From assembly GCF_043194295.1 (NCBI RefSeq), contig NZ_JBAFVK010000003.1: a DNA stretch of 64,000 bases; one strand, 5' to 3'. The DNA is from Xanthobacter autotrophicus. Lineage in GTDB: Bacteria; Pseudomonadota; Alphaproteobacteria; Rhizobiales; Xanthobacteraceae. The translations under genes and the position numbers were made by a program. The notes beneath the pieces are model-generated. The model made no database searches and was not told where the DNA came from. It saw only the letters and a list, made by a program, of their open reading frames with translations. This document shows positions 24,950 through 36,551 of this stretch, piece after piece (position 1 is the first letter of the stretch; each line of letters begins with the position of its first letter).

Positions 24950-27900
24950 ATGTCCCATTTCCTCGACCGTCTCACCTTCTTCCGCCGCGAGACGCAGACC
25001 TTCTCCGACGGCCACGGCATCCTCACCCACGAGGACCGCTCGTGGGAGGACGGCTACCGGAAGCGCTGGCAGCACGACAAGATCGTGCGCTCCACCCACG
25101 GGGTGAACTGCACCGGCTCCTGCTCGTGGAAGATCTACGTGAAGGGCGGCATCGTCACTTGGGAAACCCAGCAGACGGACTATCCGCGCACGCGGCCCGA
25201 CCTGCCCAACCACGAGCCGCGCGGCTGCGCCCGCGGCGCCTCCTACAGCTGGTACCTGTATTCCGGCGCGCGGGTGAAATATCCGATGATCCGCGGCCGG
25301 CTGCTAAAGCTGTGGCGCGCGGCGCGGGCGAAGCTGCCGCCGGTGGCGGCCTGGGCCTCCATCGTCGAGAATCCCGAGGCGCGCGCCTCCTACACCTCCA
25401 TCCGCGGCCATGGCGGCCTGGTGCGCTCCACCTGGGACGAGGTGAACGAACTGATCGGCGCCGCCAACGCCTACACCGTGCGCAAGCACGGGCCGGACCG
25501 GGTGGCGGGCTTCTCGCCCATCCCGGCCATGTCCATGGTCTCCTATGCGGCGGGCGCGCGCTATCTCTCGCTCATCGGCGGCGTGTGCCTGTCGTTCTAC
25601 GACTGGTATTGCGACCTGCCGCCGGCCTCGCCCCAGACCTGGGGCGAGCAGACCGACGTGCCGGAGAGCGCCGACTGGTACAATGCCGGCTTCATCATCG
25701 TGTGGGGCTCCAACGTGCCGCAGACCCGCACGCCGGACGCTCATTTCTACACCGAGGTGCGCTACAAGGGCACCAAGAGCGCCGTGGTCTCGCCCGATTA
25801 TGCCGAGGCCACCAAATTCGCCGACATCTGGCTGAACCCCAAGCAGGGCACCGACGCCGCGCTGGCGCTGGCCATGGGCCATGTGATCCTGAAGGAATAC
25901 CACCTCGACCGGCAGGTGCCTTATTTTGACGATTACTTGCGGCGTTACTCCGACATGCCGTTCCTGGTGCGCCTCGTGGAGCGCAACGGCCACCTGGTGC
26001 CCGAGCGCATGCTGCGCGCCTCCGACCTGCCCGGGGCGCTGGGCGAGACCAACAATCCCGAATGGAAGACGGTGGCGCTGGACGAGGCCTCCGGCGACCT
26101 CGTGGCGCCGCTCGGCTCCATCGGCCATCGCTGGGGCGAAGCGGCCAAGTGGAACCTGGAGGAAAAGGACGGGCAGGGCCGCGACATCCGCCTGAAGCTC
26201 ACCCTCGCCGGTGACGGCGGTGAGGTGGAGGCTGTGGACTTCCCCTATTTCGGCGGGCGGGCGACCGAGCATTTCGTCGCCACCCAGCACGGCGAGATCC
26301 TCACCCGCAACGTGCCGGTGCGCACCCTCATGGCCGCGGACGGAAGCCAGATGAAGGTCGCCACCGTCTACGACCTGATGATGGCGAACTACGGCCTCGA
26401 CCGCGGCTTCGGTGGCGATCACATCGCCACCACCTATGACGACGACGTGCCCTTCACCCCCGCCTGGGCGGAGCGCATCACCGGCGTGAAGCGCGAGGCC
26501 ATCGTCACCGTGGCGCGCGAGTTCGCCACCAATGCTGAGAAGACCAACGGCCGCTCCATGGTGATCATCGGCGCGGCCATGAACCACTGGTACCACATGG
26601 ACATGAGCTACCGGGGGGTGATCAACCTCCTGGTGTTCTGCGGTTGCGTCGGCCAGTCAGGCGGCGGCTGGTCGCATTATGTGGGGCAGGAGAAGCTGCG
26701 CCCGCAGACCGGCTGGCAGCCTTTGGCCTTCGGCCTCGACTGGAGCCGCCCGCCGCGCCAGCAGAACGCCACCTCTTTCTGGTACGCCCACACGGACCAG
26801 TGGCGCTACGAGACACTGACCGCCGGCGAGATCCTCTCGCCCACCGCGCCGGAGGGCGACTGGGACCAGACCTTCATCGACTACAATGTGAAGGCCGAGC
26901 GCATGGGCTGGCTGCCCTCCGCGCCCCAGCTCAAGCAGAACCCGCTGGACATCGCCCGCCGGGCGAAGGCCGCGGGCCGGGAGGTGAAGGACTATGTGGC
27001 CTCCTCCCTCAAGTCCGGCGAGCTGGAGCTGTCCTGCCACGACCCGGACCATGAGGCCAACTGGCCACGCAACCTGTTCATCTGGCGCTCCAACCTGCTC
27101 GGCTCCTCCGGCAAGGGGCACGAATACTTCCTGAAGCACCTGCTGGGCACCCAGAACGGCGTCATGGGCAAGGATCTGGGCGCGGAAGGCGCCGTGCGCA
27201 CCAAGGAAGTCGTCTGGCACGAGGAGGCGCCGAAGGGAAAACTCGACCTCCTGGTGACGCTGGACTTCCGCATGTCCACCACCTGCGTCTACTCGGACAT
27301 CGTGCTGCCCACCGCCACCTGGTACGAGAAGAACGACCTCAACACCTCGGACATGCATCCCTTCATCCATCCGCTGTCGGCGGCGGTGGACCCGGCGTGG
27401 GAAGCCCGCTCCGACTGGGACATCTACAAGGGCATCGCCAAGGCCTTCTCGCAGGTTGCTCCCGAGGTGCTGGGCGTGGAGGAGGACACCGTCCTCACCC
27501 CTATCCTGCATGACAGCGCGGGCGAGCTGGCGCAGGCCCTCGACGTGAAGGACTGGAAGACGGGCGAGGTGGAGCCGATCCCCGGCAAGACCATGCCCCA
27601 GGTCACCGTGGTGACGCGCGACTATCCCGCAACTTACGCCCGCTTCACGGCGCTGGGCCCGCTGATGGAAAGCATCGGCAACGGCGGCAAGGGCATCGCC
27701 TGGAAGACCGGGCACGAGGTGGATGCGCTGCGCGCCCTCAACGGCGTGCACCGCGACGGGCCGGCCAAGGGCCTGCCGAAGATCGAGACCGACATCGACG
27801 CCACCGAGGTCATCCTCATGCTGGCGCCGGAAACCAACGGCGAGGTGGCGGTGAAGGCGTGGGACGCCCTCTCCAAGGCCACCGGGCGTGAGCATGCCCA

Positions 27901-28689
27901 CCTGGCGCGGGCGAAGGAGGACGAGAAAATCCGCTTCCGCGACGTGCAGGCCCAGCCGCGCAAGATCATCTCCTCGCCCACCTGGTCGGGCATCGAGAGC
28001 GAGACGGTCTGCTACAGCGCCGGCTACACCAACGTGCACGAGCTGATCCCGTGGCGCACCCTCTCCGGCCGCCAGCAGCTCTACCAGGACCATCTCTGGA
28101 TGCGGGCCTTCGGCGAAGGTCTCGTCACCTGGAAGCCGCCGGTGGACCTGAAGACCATTGTCGGCCACCGCGACGCGCGGCCCAACGGGCACACGGAAAT
28201 CGTGCTCAACTTCATCACCCCGCACCAGAAATGGGGCATCCACTCCACCTACACCGACAATCTTCTGATGCTGACGCTGAACCGCGGCGGCCCGGTGGTG
28301 TGGGTGTCGGAGGATGACGCGCGCAGTGCCGGCATCGTCGACAACGACTGGGTGGAGGTGTTCAACGCCAACGGCGCGCTCACTGCCCGCGCGGTGGTTT
28401 CCCAACGCGTCATGCCCGGCATGATGATGATGTACCACGCCCAGGAAAAGATCGTGAACACGCCCGGCTCCGAGCTGACGGGCAACCGCGGCGGCATCCA
28501 CAACTCGGTCACCCGCACGGTTCTGAAGCCGACCCACATGATCGGCGGCTACGCCCAATTGGCCTACGGCTTCAACTATTACGGCACCGTGGGATCGAAC
28601 CGCGACGAGTTTGTCGTCATCCGCAAGATGAACAAGGTCGACTGGCTGGAAGAGCCCCTTTCGACCGCCCCGGCGAAGGAGATGGCCCA

Positions 28690-28693
<4 letters not shown>
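24950..28693 (+). CDS. narG: Respiratory nitrate reductase alpha subunit NarG
   Basis: This 1247-residue catalytic subunit of membrane-bound, cytoplasm-facing nitrate reductase binds Mo-bis-MGD and the FS0 [4Fe-4S] cluster. The His/Cys ligands of FS0 are visible (His50, Cys54, Cys58 and Cys93 in STHGVNCTGSC and RGCARG), and the molybdenum Asp is at about residue 222 (YDWYCDLPP). Length equals that of E. coli NarG, and there is no twin-arginine signal, as expected. It overlaps narH by 4 bp. It reduces nitrate to nitrite with quinol-derived electrons. Confidence 0.97.
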
Positions 28694-30215
<1,522 letters not shown>

Positions 30216-30216
<1 letters not shown>

Positions 30217-30926
30217 TGGCGAGCGCATCCCCGAACCTGACCTTCAAAGCCCTCTCCGCGCTCCTCGCCTATCCGGGCGAGGATCTGGTGGTCGCCGCGC
30301 CGGCCATCGCCGACGTGCTGGCCCTGGAGGGCCTCGTGGCAGAGCCGGCGCGTGCCGGCCTCGTGCCACTGCTTGAGGAGCTGGCGCAAGACGACCTGTT
30401 CGCCCTGCAGGAAACCTATGTGGGCCTGTTCGACCGCACGCGGCGTCTGTCACTGCATCTGTTCGAGCACGTGCATGGGGAAAGCCGCGACCGTGGACAG
30501 GCCATGGTCGACCTCGCCGCACTCTACGAGAAGGGCGGGCTGGTGCTCGTCGCCAACGAGTTGCCGGACTACCTGCCCCTGTTCCTCGAATTCCTCTCCA
30601 CCCGCCCCCTGCCCGAGGCACAGGCCCTTATCGCCGACATCGCCCACATCCTCGCGAGCCTGGAGGAGCGGCTCACCGCGCGCGGCTCTGCCTATGCGGC
30701 CGTGTTCTCGGCCCTGCGGACGCTGGCGACGGACGGGGCGGTGGCCACCCCATCCCCGGCACCGGCCAGAGCGGAGCCGGTGGACGACCTTGCCGCCCTC
30801 GACGCCGCCTGGGAGGAGACCGCCGTCACCTTCGGGCCGGGCGAGGGCATGGGGGCGTGCTCCGTCGACCGCTTCAGAACCCAGTTGCGTGCCGCCCAGC
30901 GCGACGCGCGCCACACCGCAGCTTGA
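30216..30926 (+). CDS. narJ: Nitrate reductase assembly chaperone NarJ
   Basis: This 236-residue cytoplasmic chaperone of the TorD/NarJ family helps insert the molybdenum cofactor into NarG before membrane docking. The helical core contains the characteristic segment YVGLFDRTRRLSLHLFEHVH and the LPDYLPLFLEF motif. The C-terminal part is Ala/Pro-rich and ends with GMGACSVDRFRTQ. It overlaps narH at TGATG. Confidence 0.95.
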
Positions 30927-30938
30927 GGGAGGACGATC

Positions 30939-31715
30939 ATGTCCCAGTCCATCAACGCCGCCCTGTTCGGCTGGTACCCCTATCTTTGCCTCACCGTATT
31001 CCTGCTCGGTAGCCTGATCCGCTTCGACCGCGAGCAATACACCTGGAAGACCGGCTCCTCCCAGTTGCTCCGCCGCAGGCAGCTGCGCCTGGGGTCGAAC
31101 CTGTTCCACGTGGGCATCCTGGTGATCTTCATCGGCCATGCCGGCGGGCTTTTGACACCCATCTGGGTGTTCGATGCGCTCGGCATCTCCCATTCTTTCA
31201 AGCAGGGCCTCGCCATCACGGTGGGCGGCATCGCCGGCGTCATGTGCTTCGTCGGCATCGCGCTGCTGGCTCACCGCCGCCTGTTCGATCCGCGCATCCG
31301 GGCCAATTCGAGCTTCGGCGACACCGCCATCCTGCTGCTGCTGTGGGTGCAGCTCACCCTCGGGCTCTCCACCATCTTCATCTCGCTGCACCACATGGAC
31401 GGGCACGAGATGGTGAAGTTCATGAACTGGGCGCAAGGCATCCTCACCCTCCAGCCCTCGGCGGCGGCCTATGTGGCGGACGTCAGCCCCGTGTTCAAGG
31501 CGCACCTGCTGCTGGGCATGACGATCTTCCTCGTCTTCCCCTTCACCCGCCTCGTCCACGTGTGGAGCGCCCCGGTCTGGTATCTCGGCCGCACCGGCTA
31601 TCAGGTGGTGCGCACCCGCCTGCCCCGAAGCGCCGCCCGGCCCGCAACGGGAGGCCGGACGCTGGCCGCGGTGCGCCCGGCCGCGCCCCGCTCCTTCAAC
31701 CGTCCGGCGGAGTGA
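30939..31715 (+). CDS. narI: Respiratory nitrate reductase gamma subunit NarI
   Basis: This 258-residue membrane cytochrome b has five predicted helices that bind two b hemes and oxidise quinol. The four axial His candidates match E. coli positions: His57 and His67 in the second helix, His189 and His207 in the fifth. It ends with a Pro/Arg/Ala-rich cytoplasmic tail, longer than in E. coli. It anchors NarGH to the cytoplasmic face of the inner membrane. Confidence 0.96.
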   Translation: MSQSINAALFGWYPYLCLTVFLLGSLIRFDREQYTWKTGSSQLLRRRQLRLGSNLFHVGILVIFIGHAGGLLTPIWVFDALGISHSFKQGLAITVGGIAGVMCFVGIALLAHRRLFDPRIRANSSFGDTAILLLLWVQLTLGLSTIFISLHHMDGHEMVKFMNWAQGILTLQPSAAAYVADVSPVFKAHLLLGMTIFLVFPFTRLVHVWSAPVWYLGRTGYQVVRTRLPRSAARPATGGRTLAAVRPAAPRSFNRPAE

Positions 31716-31720
31716 GCGCC

Positions 31721-32563
31721 ATGACCGAAATCATCGGCACATCCCCCGCGGCCCGCCCGCAGCATCGCCCGGACGAAGTGCGCGTGGACGGCGTGGTCAT
31801 CCCCCGCGCCGCCATCGCCCGCGAGATCCAGAACCACTCGGCGAAGACCCCGGCGGACGCCTGGCGCGCCGCCGCCCGCGCCCTCGTGGTGCGGGAGCTT
31901 CTTCTTGCCGAGGCGCGGCGCCTCGACATCGTCCCCCAGCCGGCGACCCACGCCGACGGTACCCGCGAAACCGACGAGGAGGCGACCATCCGCGCCCTCC
32001 TCGAACGCGAAGTCACGGTACCCAAGGCCGACACCGCCACCTGCCGACGCTATTTCGAGCGCAACCGCGCGGCCTTCCGGTCTGACGATCTGTACGAGGT
32101 TTCGCATATCCTCATCCCCGCCCCGCCGGCAGACGAGGCCAGGCGCTCGGTGGCACGGGCCGAGGCGGAAGCGGTGCTGCGCGTCCTGCTGACGGATGAA
32201 ACCGCGTTCGCCGAGATGGCGCGGGCGCATTCCGCCTGCCCGTCGCGCGAGGTGGGGGGCAGCCTCGGCCAGATCGGCCCGGGACAGACGGTGCCGGAAT
32301 TCGAGACCGCGCTGTCGGCCATTGACCCCGGCACGGTCCATCCGCAGCTCGTGGCGACGCGCTACGGCTTCCACATCGTGCGGGTCGCCCAGCGCATGCT
32401 CGGCGAGGACCTGCCGTTCGAGGCAGCGGAGCAAGCCATCGCGGCGCATCTGGAGGTGACCTCCTGGCATATCGCCATGCGCCAGTATCTGAGCCTGCTC
32501 GCCGGCAGGGCGGACATTCAGGGCGTCGCCCTCGAAGGGGCGACAACGCCCCTCGTGCAGTAG
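31721..32563 (+). CDS. Parvulin-type peptidyl-prolyl isomerase (NifM/PpiC-like)
   Basis: This 280-residue protein has an N-terminal helical region (about residues 20-110) and a parvulin rotamase domain (about 125-225). The domain shows the typical motifs YEVSHILIPAPP, EMARAHSACPS, GGSLGQIGPGQTVPEFE and VATRYGFHIVRV. There is no signal peptide, so it is cytoplasmic, unlike SurA/PrsA. It begins 5 bp after narI and probably helps fold a nitrate reductase subunit; isomerases follow narI in several denitrifiers. Confidence 0.9.
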   Translation: MTEIIGTSPAARPQHRPDEVRVDGVVIPRAAIAREIQNHSAKTPADAWRAAARALVVRELLLAEARRLDIVPQPATHADGTRETDEEATIRALLEREVTVPKADTATCRRYFERNRAAFRSDDLYEVSHILIPAPPADEARRSVARAEAEAVLRVLLTDETAFAEMARAHSACPSREVGGSLGQIGPGQTVPEFETALSAIDPGTVHPQLVATRYGFHIVRVAQRMLGEDLPFEAAEQAIAAHLEVTSWHIAMRQYLSLLAGRADIQGVALEGATTPLVQ

Positions 32564-32572
32564 GGGGAAGCG

Positions 32573-32929
32573 ATGCTGCTCGGCGCACTCCTGCGGCAAT
32601 TGCAGGACGAACGATTTGCGCAGGACACCCTGTTCGCCCTCGGCGACGTGACCCTTGCGGGGCGCGTGGCCAAGGCCGGCGCGCGCTTCGGGGAGACCGC
32701 GGCGGACTATGCCGCCGGCGCCTGCGCCCGCTTCAGCGATGGGGCGAGCGACGAGGACTGGCTGGCGCTCATGACGGCGCTGGAGCGCGGTTCCGACCCC
32801 GCCGCCACCTGCCTGCGCACCATGATCGACTGGTCGCTGAAGCAGGATGCGGCCCCTCCTCCCGAACAGGGAGGTTGCGGGTGCGGCGGAGGCGGCGGCT
32901 GCGGAGGGCACGACCATGGGCCGGGCTGA
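32573..32929 (+). CDS. Small conserved-position protein with Cys/Gly/His tail
   Basis: I do not recognise this 118-residue protein. The first 90 residues are helical and acidic, containing one Cys in each of two helices (Cys51, Cys80). The C-terminus is a low-complexity Gly/Cys/His tail with Cys102, Cys104, Cys110, His113 and His115, which looks metal-binding. It sits between the isomerase gene (9-bp gap) and the carbonic anhydrase gene, whose start it overlaps by 14 bp, so it is clearly part of the nar transcript. It may be a metal-handling or assembly factor; this is inference only. Confidence 0.7.
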   Translation: MLLGALLRQLQDERFAQDTLFALGDVTLAGRVAKAGARFGETAADYAAGACARFSDGASDEDWLALMTALERGSDPAATCLRTMIDWSLKQDAAPPPEQGGCGCGGGGGCGGHDHGPG

Positions 32930-33737
32930 GACCGTCCTCGACGAGTTGTTCGACAACAACTTCGCCTGGGCCAGCCGGAAGACGGCAGAGGATCCCACGT
33001 TCTTCCGCCGCCTCGCCGAGCAGCAGGCACCGCGCTTCCTGTGGATCGGCTGCTCGGACAGCCGGGTGCCCGCCAACGACGTGGTCGGGCTCGATCCGGG
33101 CGAGATTTTCGTTCACCGCAACATCGCCAACGTGGTGCATTCGAGCGACATGAACATGCTCGCGGTGCTCGAATTCGCGGTGGAGGTGCTGCGGGTGCGG
33201 CACATCATCGTCTGTGGCCACTACGGCTGCGGCGGCGTGCGGCGGGCACTGGAAAATGCCGATGGCATCGGCGGAAGCGGCCTCGTGGACCACTGGCTCG
33301 CCCCCGTCGTCGAGCTTTATGTCCGCCATCGCGTCGCCGTGGACGCATCTGCCGCCAACCGGCTGGACCGCATGTGCGAGCTGAATATCGAGATGCAGGT
33401 CCGCCGCCTTGCGGCAACGCCGGTGCTCAAGAGCGCGTGGGCGCGGGGCATGGAGGTGACCGTGCACGGCTGGATCTACGGCATCGGCGACGGCCTGCTG
33501 CGCGATCTCGGCACCACCGTCTCCTCATCCGTCGAATTTGCCGCCCTGCCCTCCCTCGATGCGCTGATGGCGGCGCCGGTGGAGCCCATGACGGCGGCGC
33601 GCCGCCATGCCATCGCAGCCTTCCTCGAAATGGACATGGAAGATATCGCGCCCTGCGGCGCAGGCTGCACTTGCGGCGCGTTCGGCCTCGGCGCGCCCGA
33701 AGCGTCGCCCCTCGCTGCGCGGCAGGAGACCCGCTGA
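32916..33737 (+). CDS. Beta-class carbonic anhydrase
   Basis: This 273-residue beta-carbonic anhydrase interconverts CO2 and bicarbonate. Zinc ligands are Cys46, His102 and Cys105 (CSDSR and CGHYGCGG), with the catalytic Asp48-Arg50 pair. The ATG at 32916 overlaps the preceding gene by 14 bp; residues upstream of it would not match the family. Beyond the usual end, a 40-residue tail contains CGAGCTCGAF, another small Cys cluster. Location in a nitrate reductase operon suggests handling of CO2/bicarbonate or pH during anaerobic respiration. Confidence 0.93.
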   Translation: MGRAETVLDELFDNNFAWASRKTAEDPTFFRRLAEQQAPRFLWIGCSDSRVPANDVVGLDPGEIFVHRNIANVVHSSDMNMLAVLEFAVEVLRVRHIIVCGHYGCGGVRRALENADGIGGSGLVDHWLAPVVELYVRHRVAVDASAANRLDRMCELNIEMQVRRLAATPVLKSAWARGMEVTVHGWIYGIGDGLLRDLGTTVSSSVEFAALPSLDALMAAPVEPMTAARRHAIAAFLEMDMEDIAPCGAGCTCGAFGLGAPEASPLAARQETR

Positions 33738-34768
33738 TGCCCCACTCATCAGGCCCCTCAGCCTCGTCGCCCTCCTGCGCCATGGTCGATCTGTTCGGCC
33801 GGCGCGTCACCTATCTGCGCCTGTCGGTGACCGACCGCTGCGACCTGCGCTGCGTCTATTGCATGGCGGAGGACATGACCTTCCTGCCGCGCGACCAGGT
33901 GCTTTCCATCGAGGAGCTGGATCTGTTGGCCGCCGCCTTTATCGCGGCCGGCGTCACCAAGCTGCGCATCACCGGCGGCGAGCCGCTGGTGCGCAAGGGC
34001 GTCATGGACCTGTTCGCCGGCCTCTCCCGGCATCTTGCCGCCGGCAGGCTGAAGGAACTCACCCTCACCACCAACGGCACGCTTCTGGCGCGCCATGCGG
34101 AGGGGCTCGCCCGCGCCGGGGTGAAGCGGGTGAACGTCTCCCTCGACACCCTCGACGCCGCGCGCTTTCGTACCATCACCCGCCGGGGCAGCCTGGGCGT
34201 GGTGATGGACGGCATCCGGGCCGCGCTGGAGGCCGGGCTGAAGGTCAAGCTCAACGCGGTGGCCCTCGCCGGCGTCACGCCGGACGAGGTGTTCGACCTC
34301 ATTGATTTCGCCCATGGCCATGGCATGGACCTCACCTTCATTGAGACCATGCCGCTGGGCGACGTGGGCGTCGATCGCATCGACCAATATTATCCCCTCG
34401 ATGCCCTGCGCCGGCTGATCGAGACCCGCCTGACCCTCACAGACACGACGGAAGGCACCGGTGGGCCGGCGCGCTACGCCCGTGTCGCAGAGACTGGCTG
34501 GCGGCTGGGCTTCATCACCCCCATGAGCCATTCCTTCTGCGAGAGCTGCAACCGGGTGCGGGTGAGCGCGACGGGGATGCTGCACACCTGCCTCGGGCAG
34601 GAGGACGCCTTCGACCTCAAGACTCCCCTGCGCGCCGGCACCGACGGTGCGGCCCTGCGCGCGACCATTGCCGCCGCCATCCGCGCCAAGCCCCGCGGGC
34701 ACGACTTCGTCATCGCCCGCAATGGCACCCCGGCTCTGGCGCGGCACATGTCGGCCCTGGGCGGCTGA
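33737..34768 (+). CDS. moaA: GTP 3',8-cyclase MoaA
   Basis: This 343-residue radical SAM enzyme catalyses the first step of molybdenum cofactor synthesis. The N-terminal cluster motif is Cys35-x3-Cys39-x2-Cys42 (DRCDLRCVYC), and the C-terminal cluster is FCESCNRVR with a further Cys at HTCLG. The chain ends in the MoaA-typical Gly-Gly. Its ATG overlaps the carbonic anhydrase stop. It supplies cofactor for NarG, explaining its presence in the operon; other moa genes are not in the window. Confidence 0.95.
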   Translation: MPHSSGPSASSPSCAMVDLFGRRVTYLRLSVTDRCDLRCVYCMAEDMTFLPRDQVLSIEELDLLAAAFIAAGVTKLRITGGEPLVRKGVMDLFAGLSRHLAAGRLKELTLTTNGTLLARHAEGLARAGVKRVNVSLDTLDAARFRTITRRGSLGVVMDGIRAALEAGLKVKLNAVALAGVTPDEVFDLIDFAHGHGMDLTFIETMPLGDVGVDRIDQYYPLDALRRLIETRLTLTDTTEGTGGPARYARVAETGWRLGFITPMSHSFCESCNRVRVSATGMLHTCLGQEDAFDLKTPLRAGTDGAALRATIAAAIRAKPRGHDFVIARNGTPALARHMSALGG

Positions 34769-34787
34769 CAGGAGACAGGACACTTGA

Positions 34788-35255
34788 ATGGATGACGTGA
34801 CCCTGGCCCGCGCACTGCACGTGCTGGCCCTCGTGCACTGGATCGGCGGTGTCTCCTTCGTCACCCTCGTGATCCTTCCCCTGGCCCGCCGTGCCGGGGC
34901 TGAGGGGGCGGAGCTGTTCGCGCGGGTGGAGCGACGCTTCTCGGCGCAGGTGCGCATCTCCATTCCGCTCGCCGGGCTGGCCGGCTTCTGGATGACGTGG
35001 CGGCTGGATCTGTGGGACCGGTTCGCCAGCGCCGCCTTCTGGTGGATGGGCGCCATGGTGGCGCTCTGGCTCGTCTTCATGGGCGCGGTCTTCGTGGTGG
35101 AGCCGCTGCTGAAGCGCCGCTTGGAGGCCGCCGCCCGCGCGACGCCGGATCGTGTGCTGGGACGGGCGCTGCGCATCCACCTCGTGCTGCTGGCCCTTGC
35201 CGCCGCGACCCTTTTCGGTGCCACCGCCGGTGCCCACGGCCTGTTCTTCCTGTAG
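34788..35255 (+). CDS. Four-helix membrane protein, CopD-like
   Basis: This 155-residue protein has four hydrophobic segments, with a conserved-looking His/Trp pair in the first (LALVHWIGGVSFVT) and a final segment ending AHGLFFL. The pattern resembles small CopD/DUF-type integral membrane proteins found beside nnrS in denitrifiers. Function is unknown. It follows moaA by 19 bp and precedes nnrS by 40 bp, so it is operonic. Confidence 0.75.
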   Translation: MDDVTLARALHVLALVHWIGGVSFVTLVILPLARRAGAEGAELFARVERRFSAQVRISIPLAGLAGFWMTWRLDLWDRFASAAFWWMGAMVALWLVFMGAVFVVEPLLKRRLEAAARATPDRVLGRALRIHLVLLALAAATLFGATAGAHGLFFL

Positions 35256-35295
35256 CCCCATGGTGCGGCGACGCGCCCAGGGAGGAGCGATCATC

Positions 35296-36474
35296 ATGCG
35301 CACCGCGCAAACCTTCAGGACCTTTACCGGGATGGCCTTGCTCAGCCGCGGCTTCCGACCCTTCTTCCTGGGCGCGGGCGTGTTCGCGCTCACGGCCATC
35401 GCCATATGGCCGGCCGTCTTCAGCGGCACGCTTCAACTGCCCACGGCTTTCTCCGCCATCGACTGGCACGCCCACGAGATGCTGTTCGGCTACGGCAGCG
35501 CGGTCATCGCCGGCTTCCTCCTGACCGCGATCCCCAACTGGACCGGGCGCCTGCCGGTGGCCGGGGCGGCGCTTGGGGGCCTCGCCCTGCTCTGGCTTCT
35601 GGGGCGCTGCGCCGTGCTGGTGTCGGGCTCGATTGGCTGGGCGGTCGCGGCCGCCATCGACGTGGCGTTCCTGGTGGTCTTCACCGCTGTGGTGGCACGC
35701 GAGATCGTCGCTGGGCGCAATACCCGAAACCTGAAGGTGGTTGCAGTGCTGATGCTGCTGGCGCTCGTGAACCTCGGCTTCCATCTGGAGGCGCACGTGA
35801 CCGGTACGGCGGAGTATGCCGCGCGCGCGGCGCTGGCGCTGATCGTGTTCCTCATTCTCCTGTTCGGCGGACGGGTGGTGCCCAGCTTCACCGGCAACTG
35901 GCTGGCGAAACGCGGCGAGGCCCGCCGGCCCGCCCCCGCCGATCGCTGGGACACGGCGGCACTGGTCCTCTCCGCCCTCGGCCTCGCCGCATGGGTGGCG
36001 GCGCCCGACATGGCCGGCACGGGGGTCCTGCTCGTGGCGGGCAGTGGCGCCAACCTGCTGCGTCTTGCGCGCTGGCGGGGATGGCGCACCTTCCCCGACC
36101 CGCTGGTGCTCGTGCTGCATGCGGCCTTTTTGCTGGTCGCGATCGGCTTCCTCTGCGCCGGGACGCATAGCCTCGCGCCAGAGCGCATGCCGGCTGCGGC
36201 GGGCATCCACGTCTTCGCCATCGGCGGTGTCGGCGGCATGACGCTGGCCATGATGACGCGCGCGACGCTGGGCCATGGCGGACGCGCCCTCACGGCCTCG
36301 CGCGGCACCCAGGCCGTCTACCTGCTGGTGGCTGTCGCGCTCGCCACGCGTATCGGAATGGCACTCTGGCCCGAATGGGGCTTGGCACTGATGTGGGCCG
36401 CAGCCGCGGCCTGGGGCACCGCCTTTGCCGGCTTCCTGATCATCTACGGCCCGATGCTGGCGACCAACCGGTAG
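35296..36474 (+). CDS. nnrS: NnrS family protein
   Basis: This 392-residue integral membrane protein of the NnrS family has about 12 hydrophobic segments and family motifs RGFRPFFLGAGVFA near the N-terminus, DWHAHEMLFGYG near residue 55 and GGMTLAMMTRATLGHGGR near 310. NnrS binds heme and copper and protects against nitrosative stress from NO. The ATG at 35296 has a GGAGGA ribosome-binding site. It closes the nitrate block. Confidence 0.93.
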   Translation: MRTAQTFRTFTGMALLSRGFRPFFLGAGVFALTAIAIWPAVFSGTLQLPTAFSAIDWHAHEMLFGYGSAVIAGFLLTAIPNWTGRLPVAGAALGGLALLWLLGRCAVLVSGSIGWAVAAAIDVAFLVVFTAVVAREIVAGRNTRNLKVVAVLMLLALVNLGFHLEAHVTGTAEYAARAALALIVFLILLFGGRVVPSFTGNWLAKRGEARRPAPADRWDTAALVLSALGLAAWVAAPDMAGTGVLLVAGSGANLLRLARWRGWRTFPDPLVLVLHAAFLLVAIGFLCAGTHSLAPERMPAAAGIHVFAIGGVGGMTLAMMTRATLGHGGRALTASRGTQAVYLLVAVALATRIGMALWPEWGLALMWAAAAAWGTAFAGFLIIYGPMLATNR

Positions 36475-36531
36475 GCCGGCGGCGCTTCGACACCGGTCGG
36501 CCGGGTACCCGTCATTGCGCTACCGCCGGCC
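36474..36531. terminator. Possible bidirectional terminator
   Basis: GGCCGGCGG (36474-36482) pairs perfectly with CCGCCGGCC (36523-36531) across a 40-base loop, followed by CTCTTT. It lies between the convergent nnrS and GntR genes. The long loop makes it a weak candidate. Confidence 0.3.
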
Positions 36532-36551
36532 AGCCTCTTTAGGAAGCGGCC

